Shown: piece by piece, positions 18,706 through 26,894 of the stretch
How positions within the stretch are numbered: position 1 is the first letter of the stretch
Layout: each line of letters begins with the position of its first letter
Assembly: GCF_013248905.1 (NCBI RefSeq)
Contig: NZ_JABRVS010000001.1
Coordinates: 1,612,001 to 1,676,000, forward strand
DNA length: 64,000 nucleotides
Direction of reading: 5' to 3'
From: Shewanella sp. VB17
GTDB taxonomy: Bacteria > Pseudomonadota > Gammaproteobacteria > Enterobacterales > Shewanellaceae
Notes under the pieces: model-generated
Told to the model about the DNA's origin: nothing
Seen by the model: only the letters and a program-made list of their open reading frames with translations
The model's database searches: none
Position numbers and translations under genes: made by a program

Positions 18706-19905
18706 ATGGAAAAGGCGATTAAAAACTTTTTGAGCCAAGAATCTGCAGGTGGGATCTTGTTGATGGTTGCGGTTGCACTGGCGATGATAATGGCCAATTC
18801 CCCTTTAGCGAGTCTTTATCAAGGTTTTCTCGGCACAGAAATGCAAGTGCGTGTTGGCAGTTTAGATATAGACAAAACGTTAATACATTGGATTAACGAT
18901 GGCTTAATGGCGCTGTTTTTCATGCTGATAGGCTTAGAGGTGAAACGAGAGCTGCTTGAAGGAGCATTATCTAGTGCTGCTAAGGCTTCTTTACCGACAT
19001 TTGGCGCCATTGGCGGCATGGTGTTTCCTGCCGCTATCTACTTATTTTTTAATTATGGTGATCCCATTACTCAAGCAGGTTGGGCGATTCCTGCAGCGAC
19101 TGATATTGCGTTTGCATTGGGTGTTATTGCCCTGTTAGGCAGTCGTGTACCTGTCGCACTCAAAGTTTTTTTGCTTGCATTGGCGATTATGGATGATCTC
19201 GGTGTTGTTGTCATTATTGCCATGTTTTACAGCACAGATCTTTCGATGTTGAGCTTAGTGGTCGCGGCAGTGGCGATTGTGGGACTAATAGCGCTTAACC
19301 GCAAAGGTGTCATGACATTAGGCCCTTATGGCGTTTTAGGGCTGATATTGTGGATTGCAGTATTAAAATCTGGCGTTCACGCTACCTTAGCAGGTGTGAT
19401 TATTGCTTTTTGTATCCCATTACGAGCCCCGAATGGCAGTTCGCCATCTGAAAGCTTGGAACATAGTCTGCACCCTTGGAGTACCTTTATCATTTTGCCC
19501 ATTTTTGCATTTGCTAATGCAGGGGTTGATTTAACGCAAATGAGTGTCAGTGATTTATTGTCCCCAGTTCCTGTTGGGATAGCGCTTGGCTTATTACTTG
19601 GTAAGCCGCTAGGTGTATTAGTATTTTGTTTTATTGGTGTAAAGTTAAAACTTGCCGTATTACCTGAAGGGATCGGATGGCGACATATTGCGCCCGTTGC
19701 AGTGATGTGTGGTATTGGTTTCACCATGTCGATGTTTATCTCTTCATTGGCGTTCGTCGGCGATGCGGAGATTTATGGTGACTTGGCTAGACTAGGTATT
19801 TTAGTTGGATCCTTAGCGTCTGCCCTGGTTGGTTATTTTTGGTTATCTGCGGTATTACCTGAGACATCTCGGGCAAAGAAAAATAATAAAGGAGAAGTAA
19901 CATGA
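18706..19905 (+). CDS. nhaA: Na+/H+ antiporter NhaA
   Basis: Inner-membrane electrogenic antiporter that exchanges two H+ for one Na+, giving salt and alkaline tolerance. It has 399 residues and about 12 membrane helices. The key aspartates are Asp163 and Asp164 in AIMDDLGVVVI, in the same numbering as E. coli, and Asp133 is in AATDIAFALG. ATG 18706 is chosen because GGAG lies 6 nt upstream; an in-frame TTG at 18694 overlaps that site. The stop overlaps the next gene by 4 bp. Upstream, TACACT motifs recur in inverted order (18601, 18655-18677), possible operator DNA for NhaR. That is only a guess. Confidence 0.95.
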   Translation: MEKAIKNFLSQESAGGILLMVAVALAMIMANSPLASLYQGFLGTEMQVRVGSLDIDKTLIHWINDGLMALFFMLIGLEVKRELLEGALSSAAKASLPTFGAIGGMVFPAAIYLFFNYGDPITQAGWAIPAATDIAFALGVIALLGSRVPVALKVFLLALAIMDDLGVVVIIAMFYSTDLSMLSLVVAAVAIVGLIALNRKGVMTLGPYGVLGLILWIAVLKSGVHATLAGVIIAFCIPLRAPNGSSPSESLEHSLHPWSTFIILPIFAFANAGVDLTQMSVSDLLSPVPVGIALGLLLGKPLGVLVFCFIGVKLKLAVLPEGIGWRHIAPVAVMCGIGFTMSMFISSLAFVGDAEIYGDLARLGILVGSLASALVGYFWLSAVLPETSRAKKNNKGEVT

Positions 19906-20285
19906 GAACAGTGTTAATGACTTTGGCTTTGAGTGTAGGGATGGTTCCCATCGTGAGTGCAAGCCAACTCAATTCGTGTAACTCCGATGTTAAAAGTGAA
20001 TCTTGTCAACATTACCTTGAAGGTGTTGTTGACGGTGCTTTGATGTATAAACCCAGTGCTACAGGAAAGCGTATTGAAGTCGATACTTACGAGTCGCGTG
20101 CTCTCAAATACCGTGGTGGTAAACGTTTTCAAGAAGCAAATCGTACCTATTGCGAAGGACGTATCCCAGATCGTGAGCAGTTAGTGACAGGACTTGAAGA
20201 GGCTTTTAGCGCTGGTAATATACAGAATGTTGAAATGCTCAATAATGTGATGTATGGCCTCATGGACTGCCAGCGGCTCAAATAG
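19902..20285 (+). CDS. small exported protein, Rap1a/Tai-like
   Basis: A 127-residue protein with a clear signal peptide (hydrophobic residues 3-17, likely cut after VSA near residue 20), so probably periplasmic. The remainder has the layout C..YLEGVVDG...YCEGRIPDREQLV...LNNVMYGLMDC, with cysteines near both ends. This resembles the Rap1a/Tai periplasmic fold known from type VI immunity proteins and many orphan proteins. It overlaps nhaA by ATGA and is 21 bp before nhaR, so it is translated with the sodium antiporter operon. Function unknown. Resemblance to Rap1a is by eye only. Confidence 0.75.
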   Translation: MRTVLMTLALSVGMVPIVSASQLNSCNSDVKSESCQHYLEGVVDGALMYKPSATGKRIEVDTYESRALKYRGGKRFQEANRTYCEGRIPDREQLVTGLEEAFSAGNIQNVEMLNNVMYGLMDCQRLK

Positions 20286-20306
20286 CTAAAGTCAATCAAG
20301 GTAGAT

Positions 20307-21215
20307 ATGTCACATCTGAACTATAACCACCTGTACTACTTTTGGATGATTTATAAACGAGGTTCGGTGGCCAAAGCTGCCGAGGCTTTATGCTTAACAC
20401 CACAAACGGTAACTGGACAAATCCGAGTACTTGAAACACGGTTAAAAGGACGCCTGTTTAAACGTGTAGGCCGCTCTTTAGAGCCGTCTGAGCTGGGGGA
20501 ATTAGTATTTCGTTATGCTGATAAAATGTTTAGTTTGAGTTATGAAATGCTCGATATTTTAAACTATCAGAAAACGGAAAGTATGTTGTTTGAGGTTGGT
20601 ATTGCCGATGCACTTTCTAAAGCATTAGCGAGTCGGGTGCTATTGTCTGTTGTACCCAGTGACGGTTCTATGCGACTTGCTTGTTTTGAGTCGACCCATG
20701 AAAGCTTAATGGAACGCTTAAGAGAGCATAAGCTGGATATTATTTTGTCAGATTGTGCGGGTGAATCTTTAAAGTACCCTGAAATCTTATCTAAAAAATT
20801 GGGCGAATGTGGGATTGCCTTTTTTTCTTCCGAGAAGTTTAGTTTGCCTTTCCCTGAATGTTTAGAGCAGGGAAGATTACTTATTCCAGGCAAACGAACG
20901 TCCCTTGGTCAGCAGCTTTATCATTGGTTTGATGAGAATGGGCTTAACGTCAACATCTTGGGTGAGTTCGATGATGCTGCGATGATGAAGGCATTTGGTT
21001 ACTTCAATCAAGGAATTTTTGTTGCTCCGTCTATTTATAAGCAAGATATTCTTTCTCATAATGTGCATTTGCTTGGTGAAACTAATGACATCCAAGAAGT
21101 CTATCATGTGATGTTTGCAGAAAGAATGATCCAACATCCAGCTGTGAAACGTCTGTTAGCTACCGATTTTACCGATCTTTTTGCGGGCCGAGATCCACAA
21201 GTACAACAATTATAA
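20307..21215 (+). CDS. nhaR: LysR-family regulator NhaR
   Basis: Sodium-responsive activator of nhaA. It has 302 residues and is very close to E. coli NhaR along its whole length, including the start MSHLNYNHLYYFW, the recognition helix region LTPQTVTGQIRVLE, LEPSELGELV, and the C-terminal FAERMIQHPAVKRL. It sits downstream of nhaA and the small exported protein, as nhaAR do in enterics apart from the inserted gene. Confidence 0.94.
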   Translation: MSHLNYNHLYYFWMIYKRGSVAKAAEALCLTPQTVTGQIRVLETRLKGRLFKRVGRSLEPSELGELVFRYADKMFSLSYEMLDILNYQKTESMLFEVGIADALSKALASRVLLSVVPSDGSMRLACFESTHESLMERLREHKLDIILSDCAGESLKYPEILSKKLGECGIAFFSSEKFSLPFPECLEQGRLLIPGKRTSLGQQLYHWFDENGLNVNILGEFDDAAMMKAFGYFNQGIFVAPSIYKQDILSHNVHLLGETNDIQEVYHVMFAERMIQHPAVKRLLATDFTDLFAGRDPQVQQL

Positions 21216-21310
21216 TCGAAAGCCGTTTTAGTTTTAATCAGCTTGTACACATTGAAGTCACTAGATGATAAAGCTACACTAGTTGCAACTAAGAAAGAAG
21301 GAAGAGTGAC

Positions 21311-21562
21311 GTGTCCGAAGCCATGAAAATATCGAGAGTAAGATGGGCTTGCCGTAGAGGTATGTTGGAGCTTGATGTGTTATTTCAGCCATTTGTAGAA
21401 GCCCATTATGAACAAATGACGCTTGAAGATAAAAATATTTTTGTTCGTTTGCTTGAGGGAGAAGATCCGGTACTGTTTGCTTGGTTTATGGGCCACGAGA
21501 AGTGCCTTGATCCTGAATTGTCAAAGATGGTCATTCGTGTTCGTGGAAGAGAAGCACCATAG
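21311..21562 (+). CDS. sdhE: FAD assembly factor SdhE
   Basis: Small (83 residue) protein that helps attach FAD covalently to succinate dehydrogenase and fumarate reductase. The RGxxE motif is present (Arg16, Gly17, Glu20 in CRRGMLELD), as is the acidic C-terminal half with FAWFMGHE. The GTG 21311 start follows a GGAAG site; an ATG at 21323 is also possible. The end overlaps ygfX, the usual partner. Confidence 0.93.
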   Translation: MSEAMKISRVRWACRRGMLELDVLFQPFVEAHYEQMTLEDKNIFVRLLEGEDPVLFAWFMGHEKCLDPELSKMVIRVRGREAP

Positions 21563-21965
21563 TTTTAATCTTACTTCCTCATTCGATCAGCGGTTCTCGT
21601 TGGTCGTTTTTGCCAGCGTATGCCTGACATCTTTTCTTGCTTGGCCTCCTTTCGATAATGCAATTTATTGGTTAATTAAAGCGACCTTGTTGGTTATAAT
21701 GTTACTGTTTTTTATTTATCAATTTTGGAAGCTTAATCGTTGGACATGCAAATTCTCCCTTAATGCAGTAGGCGAAGGCCATTTGACCGATCATGGTAAG
21801 TTTACTTTATACAAAAGGGCCTTTGTTACCCCTTTTGTCTGTTTTTTTTATATTCAGACTGACAAAGAGCAGCGTCTCATCATCATTTGGTCTGATATGT
21901 GTGACGACACCAGTTATCGTCACTTGTGTCGATTATTGTTAATTACCCCCACGGTTAAGGGATAA
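21543..21965 (+). CDS. ygfX: membrane protein YgfX (CptA)
   Basis: About 140 residues with two adjacent membrane helices (FSLVVFASVCLTSFLAW and WLIKATLLVIMLLFFIYQF) and a soluble C-terminal part ending in HLCRLLLITP, the layout of YgfX. In E. coli YgfX forms a pair with SdhE (YgfY) and was described as a toxin affecting cytoskeletal proteins, a role that is disputed. The start is probably GTG 21543 (or 21537), inside the end of sdhE. The longer frame upstream is out of step with any family member and is not used. Confidence 0.82.
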   Translation: MEEKHHSFNLTSSFDQRFSLVVFASVCLTSFLAWPPFDNAIYWLIKATLLVIMLLFFIYQFWKLNRWTCKFSLNAVGEGHLTDHGKFTLYKRAFVTPFVCFFYIQTDKEQRLIIIWSDMCDDTSYRHLCRLLLITPTVKG

Positions 21966-21999
21966 TTTCCTTGGTAGAGCTAAAGCTACTCAGTAAAAA

Positions 22000-22266
22000 A
22001 TGAAAAAATTATCTCCAAGTGATTTTATTGAGCTTATCAAAAATAAAGTGACTTTAGATCCTTGGGTTTCTATTCACCGTGTCACAGAAGTGTTTACACA
22101 TTCGACCGGCTGCAAGCAATAAATAAATTCCCATGATGGTGCGGTGATCTGTAAGCTAACCAAATGCCAAATCAGCCTTATGAACCCAGCCCAAAAAAGA
22201 GATTTAAAACTTGTTATCCGTCAAGTATCACCCTCTGAGCAAACACATCTTCAGTTGTTAGCGTGA
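22000..22266 (+). pseudogene. possible disrupted small gene (in-frame stop)
   Basis: From ATG 22000 the frame reads 40 codons (MKKLSPSDFIELIKNKVTLD...) to TAA at 22120-22122. It then stays open in the same frame for another 47 codons (...DGAVICKLTKCQISLMNP...) to TGA 22264-22266. Both halves have plausible protein composition, suggesting a short gene broken by one stop. I do not recognise the family. It may equally be a 40-residue peptide or chance. Confidence 0.3.
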
Positions 22267-22313
22267 AGATTTGGCTGCTTTAATAAAATAGCAGCCAGCT
22301 AGCAGCGAGCACT

Positions 22314-23924
22314 TTAATCAGGTTGTAATATTGTCGGTACAGGATTGGGGAGTTGCTCTGGGTGATCGATATTATAGTGAAGTCCACGACTTTCTTTACG
22401 TTCCATGGCGCAACGAATGATCAGCTCAGCGACTTGTACTAAATTTCTTAATTCAAGCAGGTTATTACTTACCCTAAAATGACTGTAGTATTCTTGGATC
22501 TCTTGTTGCAACATAGCACAGCGACGTAAAGCACGTTCTAGACGCTTATCTGAGCGCACAATGCCGACATAATCCCACATAAACAGTCGAAGTTCATGCC
22601 AATTATGGGCGATCACGACTTCTTCATCTGAGTTTGACACTTGACTCTCATCCCAAGCGGGAAGTGCATCTGGCATTGGCGTTTTATGTAATAGACTTTC
22701 AATCTCTTGGCCGGCAGCACGAGCAAAGACTAAGCATTCGAGTAATGAATTACTGGCTAAGCGGTTTGCACCATGTAAACCTGTGTAGGCGACTTCACCA
22801 ATGGCATATAAACCATTAAGATCAGTCTTACCTTGTTTATCTGTGATGACACCACCACAGGTATAATGCGCTGCTGGCACCACTGGGATGGGGTCTGTGG
22901 TAATGTCGATACCAAATTCGAGACAACGCTTGTGTATCGTTGGGAAGTGCTTGATGACAAATTCAGCCGGTTTATGGGTGATATCCAAGTAAACACAGTC
23001 TGATCCTAACCGCTTCATTTCAAAATCGATAGCACGGGCGACTATGTCCCTTGGGGCCAGCTCGGCGCGTTCATCAAAATCGGGCATAAAGCGGCTGCCA
23101 TCAGGACGACGTAAGTAAGCCCCTTCACCACGTAATGCTTCAGTGAGAAGAAAATTTTTGGCTTCGGCATGATAAAGGCAGGTTGGGTGGAATTGGTTAA
23201 ACTCCATATTTGCCACACGACAACCCGACCGCCAGGCCATGGCTATACCATCACCTGAGGCAATATCAGGGTTTGATGTATATTGATATACTTTAGAGCT
23301 TCCGCCTGTGGCTAATGCGACAAAACGTGCTCTGACTGTTTCTACATGTTCTTGATCTCTATTCCAGATATAGGCGCCGAGTACTTTATCTCCTGGAAGG
23401 TTCAATTTACGAGAAGTGATCAAGTCGATGGCATTATAACGTTCGAGAACAAGAATGTTTGGATGTGATTTAGCTCTATCTTGTAAAGTGACCTGAACTT
23501 CTTTGCCTGTTGCATCTGCAGCATGAAGAATACGTCGATGACTGTGTCCGCCTTCGCGTGTGAGATGGTAGGGTGCTTGACTAGTATCACCTTTAAAACC
23601 TTCTTCTTTGTCAAATGCAACGCCACATTTTATTAGCCATTCCATGGCACTTTTTGCATTTTCAGCGGTAAAAGTGACGATGGATTCATCACATAATCCT
23701 GCTCCGGCGATTAACGTATCGGCAACATGAGACTCGATAGTGTCCTCTTCATCAAATACTGAGGCGATCCCACCTTGAGCATAATAGGTTGAACCTTCAT
23801 TAAGATAACCTTTAGATAATAATATAACTTGTGATTTTTCAGCAAGATGCAAAGCTAGTGTTAGGCCAGCAGCCCCACTACCAATAACCAAAACGTCAGA
23901 TTGGTGTTCAACTACATGTGTCAT
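22314..23924 (-). CDS. nadB: L-aspartate oxidase NadB
   Basis: FAD enzyme that oxidises L-aspartate to iminoaspartate, the first step of de novo NAD synthesis. It has 536 residues (E. coli 540). The N-terminal dinucleotide motif VLVIGSGAAGLTLAL and the flavoprotein signatures SKGYLNEGSTYYAQGGIA, REGGHSHRRILHA and GLHGANRLASNSLLE are all present. It is transcribed away from rpoE, sharing a 199-bp gap. A GGCTGCT/AGCAGCC hairpin at 22273-22296 lies downstream, without a clear U-tract. Confidence 0.96.
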   Translation of the reverse strand: MTHVVEHQSDVLVIGSGAAGLTLALHLAEKSQVILLSKGYLNEGSTYYAQGGIASVFDEEDTIESHVADTLIAGAGLCDESIVTFTAENAKSAMEWLIKCGVAFDKEEGFKGDTSQAPYHLTREGGHSHRRILHAADATGKEVQVTLQDRAKSHPNILVLERYNAIDLITSRKLNLPGDKVLGAYIWNRDQEHVETVRARFVALATGGSSKVYQYTSNPDIASGDGIAMAWRSGCRVANMEFNQFHPTCLYHAEAKNFLLTEALRGEGAYLRRPDGSRFMPDFDERAELAPRDIVARAIDFEMKRLGSDCVYLDITHKPAEFVIKHFPTIHKRCLEFGIDITTDPIPVVPAAHYTCGGVITDKQGKTDLNGLYAIGEVAYTGLHGANRLASNSLLECLVFARAAGQEIESLLHKTPMPDALPAWDESQVSNSDEEVVIAHNWHELRLFMWDYVGIVRSDKRLERALRRCAMLQQEIQEYYSHFRVSNNLLELRNLVQVAELIIRCAMERKESRGLHYNIDHPEQLPNPVPTILQPD

Positions 23925-24032
23925 CAGGTATCATGGTCAGTCTATGAATATTATCTATGGTAAACCAAGTCAGCAAATATGGATACATCCCTAGGTAATA
24001 GAAAATAAATTCAACTCTTATGCATTTTTTCA

Positions 24033-24059
24033 GAACTTTTTAGAAGTAAGCTAGTCTAC
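24033..24059 (+). promoter_or_regulatory. sigma-E type promoter of rpoE
   Basis: GAACTT (24033-24038), 16 nt, then TCTAC (24055-24059), in the nadB-rpoE gap. This fits the sigma-E consensus (GGAACTT, 16-bp spacer, TCTGA/TCAAA) and the well-known autoregulation of rpoE. It lies 65 bp before the rpoE ATG. Confidence 0.72.
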
Positions 24060-24123
24060 ATATGTAAATATGATTCGAGCGACTGAGAAATCAGCATTAC
24101 AGATTTAGGAGTAGTCGGCTCGA

Positions 24124-24702
24124 ATGAGTGGACCAACAAGTGATCAACAATTAGTTGAGAGAGTACAGCAAGGGGATAAGAACGCGTTTAACCTCTTAGT
24201 GCAAAAATATCATAACAAGGTCATGAGCTTGGTATCGCGTTATGTGCGCAATCAAGCAGACGTTGGGGATGTTGCTCAGGAAGCGTTTATTAAAGCTTAT
24301 CGAGCATTGCCTAATTTTAGAGGCGAAAGTGCGTTTTATACTTGGTTGTATCGGATCGCGGTGAATACTGCGAAAAACCATTTAGTGGCACAAGGGCGCC
24401 GCGCACCTGCGAATGATATTGATGCTGAAGACGCTGAGTATTATGATGGTAGCGATGCGTTAAAGGAGTTTGCATCTCCAGAGCGCTTAATGATGTCAGA
24501 ACAAATTCAAGAGATGATATTTGACACATTAGATGCTTTGCCTGAAGAGTTAAAAATGGCTATTTCATTACGTGAGCTTGATGGGATGAGTTATGAAGAG
24601 ATAGCCAATGTAATGGATTGCCCTGTCGGTACGGTAAGATCTCGTATTTTTAGGGCGCGAGAGGCAATAGATAAAGTGCTTAAGCCGATGCTAGAGCATT
24701 AA
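24124..24702 (+). CDS. rpoE: envelope-stress sigma factor RpoE (sigma-E)
   Basis: ECF sigma factor of 192 residues controlling the outer-membrane stress response. Region 2 (DVAQEAFIKAYRALPNFRGESAFYTWLYRIA) and region 4 (GMSYEEIANVMDCPVGTVRSRIFRARE) are intact and very like E. coli RpoE. It is followed by its anti-sigma factor genes rseA, rseB and rseC. AGGAG at 24107 lies slightly far (12 nt) from the ATG. Confidence 0.97.
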   Translation: MSGPTSDQQLVERVQQGDKNAFNLLVQKYHNKVMSLVSRYVRNQADVGDVAQEAFIKAYRALPNFRGESAFYTWLYRIAVNTAKNHLVAQGRRAPANDIDAEDAEYYDGSDALKEFASPERLMMSEQIQEMIFDTLDALPEELKMAISLRELDGMSYEEIANVMDCPVGTVRSRIFRAREAIDKVLKPMLEH

Positions 24703-24739
24703 TATCTTTTACTAATGATACGTATAATACAGGTGAAAA

Positions 24740-25345
24740 ATGGATAAATTAGGTCAAGAATGGGTATCCGCTGCAGTCGATGGTGAAGTCGATGAGCAAG
24801 CGTTGGCTGAACTGATAGCTAACCAGGATTCACATGAGCAGTGGCATGATTATCATATGATCGGCGATGCCATGCGTGGCGAGTTGCCTAAAGCAATCAA
24901 TCTAAACCTTTGTGCCAGCATAGCGGCAGCAATTGAATTAGAGCCCACTTTTTTGGCACCAGTTAAACCTAAGCTTGAGGAAGCCACGCCGGCCATTAAG
25001 TCGAATGTGATCCCTATGTTTAAGCAGTTTGGTCAATATGCCATCGCTGCGAGCGTGGCATTGGTTGCTGTCGTTGGCGTGCAAAATTACAGTCAAGATA
25101 GCATCGATACGTCACCTCTACCGGTTCTCAATACTCGTCCGCTTTTGGGCAGTGTGACACCAGTGAGTTTACAAACAGCTCCGGTTAAAAATAACCAAGG
25201 TTACAATAATGTGCAGGTGATGGAGCAGCGTCAACGTATTAATGCATACATTCAAGATCATATGTTGCAGCAAAGATTGAATAATGGGGTTAATATAGAC
25301 GACAATAGTCAAAATGAGAATGCGCCAGCTGCATTGAGCAACTAA
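24740..25345 (+). CDS. rseA: anti-sigma-E factor RseA
   Basis: Single-pass inner-membrane protein of 201 residues. The cytoplasmic N-terminal domain (WVSAAVDGEVDEQALAEL..HDYHMIGDAMRGE) binds sigma-E. One membrane segment lies near residues 92-107 (YAIAASVALVAVVGV). The periplasmic tail binds RseB and is the target of DegS and RseP. It starts 37 bp after rpoE. Confidence 0.92.
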   Translation: MDKLGQEWVSAAVDGEVDEQALAELIANQDSHEQWHDYHMIGDAMRGELPKAINLNLCASIAAAIELEPTFLAPVKPKLEEATPAIKSNVIPMFKQFGQYAIAASVALVAVVGVQNYSQDSIDTSPLPVLNTRPLLGSVTPVSLQTAPVKNNQGYNNVQVMEQRQRINAYIQDHMLQQRLNNGVNIDDNSQNENAPAALSN

Positions 25346-25379
25346 TATTCTCTATCTGTTATTCTCATGAGGAGTGAGC

Positions 25380-26312
25380 TTGCGTCTTTTCATATTAACA
25401 CTGCTAGTTTTACATTTTCCTGCCATTGGGCAGGAAGGTATGTCTGCAAAGGTTTGGTTGGATAATATGAGCCAAGCTTTGCGTGAGCAAGAATACAAAA
25501 TATCCCTTATTCAACTGCAAGCGGATCATATTCGTCCTTTAGTCTACATCCATGGTAAAATTGACGACCAAGAAGTTGCATTTCTTGAACACCTTAATGG
25601 CGCACCTAAGAATGCGGTGCGAGTCGGCGATACTGTGACTTTTATCGAGCACGACCAAGCTGCCTACAGTATTAAAACCAACCGGATACAAGGGTTATTA
25701 CCACAGGCATTTGCAGGTAACATAGATGAGTTTTCATCAGGCTATCAATTTGTATTAGGTGGACGCAGCAGATTGGCAGGACGTCCAAGTCAGTTAGTGC
25801 GCATCATTCCTGTCGACAAGTTTAGATACGGTTACCAAGTTTGGTTAGATTTGGATACTTATCTGCCTTTGCGCTATGACATGTTGACCGAAGACAAACA
25901 ATTATTAGAGCAAGTATTAGTGGTTGAGCTTCTGGTGTTAGATAGCGTACCTGCGATACTTAATGAAGCCTATAAACAACAATGGCCTGATGTGATAGCT
26001 CAGCCAACCCGCGATGTGGGTGGAAATTGGAAGTTTAATTGGTTACCTGAAGGTTTTAAGGTTTTAGTGAAGGACAGCCACAGATTAATGGGAAGTCATG
26101 AAGCAGTTGAATATATCGCCTTAAGTGATGGCATGGCCAGTATCTCAGTGTATGTTGCTAAGGCAAGTGATGCTAAGATGCCCGAAGAATTAGTGACGCG
26201 AAACGGACTCTCTTTAGTGACTGAACGCATTGGCAATGCCGAAGTCGTTGCTGTGGGGAAAGTGCCAGCTAAAACATTATTACGTATTGCAAAAAGTATT
26301 ACGATTGATTAA
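25380..26312 (+). CDS. rseB: sigma-E regulator RseB
   Basis: Periplasmic protein that binds RseA, shields it from DegS, and senses mislocalised lipoproteins and LPS. About 310 residues with a signal peptide (LRLFILTLLVLHFPAIGQ). A MucB/RseB N-terminal domain is followed by a smaller C-terminal domain (FKFNWLPEGFKV.. to the end). Two starts are possible. TTG 25380 has GGAG 5 nt upstream and is preferred; GTG 25374 would overlap that site. Confidence 0.92.
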   Translation: MRLFILTLLVLHFPAIGQEGMSAKVWLDNMSQALREQEYKISLIQLQADHIRPLVYIHGKIDDQEVAFLEHLNGAPKNAVRVGDTVTFIEHDQAAYSIKTNRIQGLLPQAFAGNIDEFSSGYQFVLGGRSRLAGRPSQLVRIIPVDKFRYGYQVWLDLDTYLPLRYDMLTEDKQLLEQVLVVELLVLDSVPAILNEAYKQQWPDVIAQPTRDVGGNWKFNWLPEGFKVLVKDSHRLMGSHEAVEYIALSDGMASISVYVAKASDAKMPEELVTRNGLSLVTERIGNAEVVAVGKVPAKTLLRIAKSITID

Positions 26313-26331
26313 GTGCTGAGAATATTTTTTT

Positions 26332-26793
26332 ATGATGGAAGAAATGGCAAAAGTACTCGAATGTGATGGCAGTGGTTGGGTCATTGTCGAGGTCCAAGTA
26401 AAAAATAGCTGCAATCATTGTGACAACAGTGAATCATGCGGAACTTCAGCGGTCGCTAAAGCTTTTTCACCTAAAGTGCAGCGTTTTTCTATTCCATCAG
26501 AACGTCAATATCAACCCGGTGAACTATTAAAACTTGGGTTACCAGAAAGTGTGATCTTAAAAGCGGCGGCTCTGATGTATATATTCCCTTTAGTGGGACT
26601 ATTTTTGGGCATGGCATCGGTGTCTTTCATCGCATCTCAATACCATTTTCAACTTAATGAACTGGTGATTATAGCCTCTGCTTTTTTAGGGGGCGTGATT
26701 TTTTGGCGAATAGCAAAAAGCCTTGCTCACCGAATAGAAATCGATAGTCAACCCGTGATTATTTCGTATCTTGGTCAGTCAATATCGTCTTAA
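26332..26793 (+). CDS. rseC: SoxR-reducing / sigma-E system protein RseC
   Basis: Inner-membrane protein of 153 residues. An N-terminal cysteine cluster (CNHCDNSESCG, residues 27-37) probably binds Fe-S. Two membrane helices follow (AAALMYIFPLVGLFLGMASV and VIIASAFLGGVIFWRIA). It is the last gene of the rpoE-rseABC operon. RseC homologues also act in the Rsx/Rnf SoxR-reducing complex. The start is one of two adjacent ATGs; no clear ribosome binding site. Confidence 0.9.
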   Translation: MMEEMAKVLECDGSGWVIVEVQVKNSCNHCDNSESCGTSAVAKAFSPKVQRFSIPSERQYQPGELLKLGLPESVILKAAALMYIFPLVGLFLGMASVSFIASQYHFQLNELVIIASAFLGGVIFWRIAKSLAHRIEIDSQPVIISYLGQSISS

Positions 26794-26894
26794 TTTTTAT
26801 GTAAACAGTGTTATTAGATTGGTATTGCTTGCTCAATCGGGTACAATTCGGCACTTTTTAAAAATTTCAACTTCGAGTAGTCATTAGTCATATC

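Noticed and set aside
21423..21542. N-terminal extension of ygfX from ATG 21423
   Set aside because: It lies wholly within sdhE in another frame and does not resemble YgfX; the family-like part begins near 21543.
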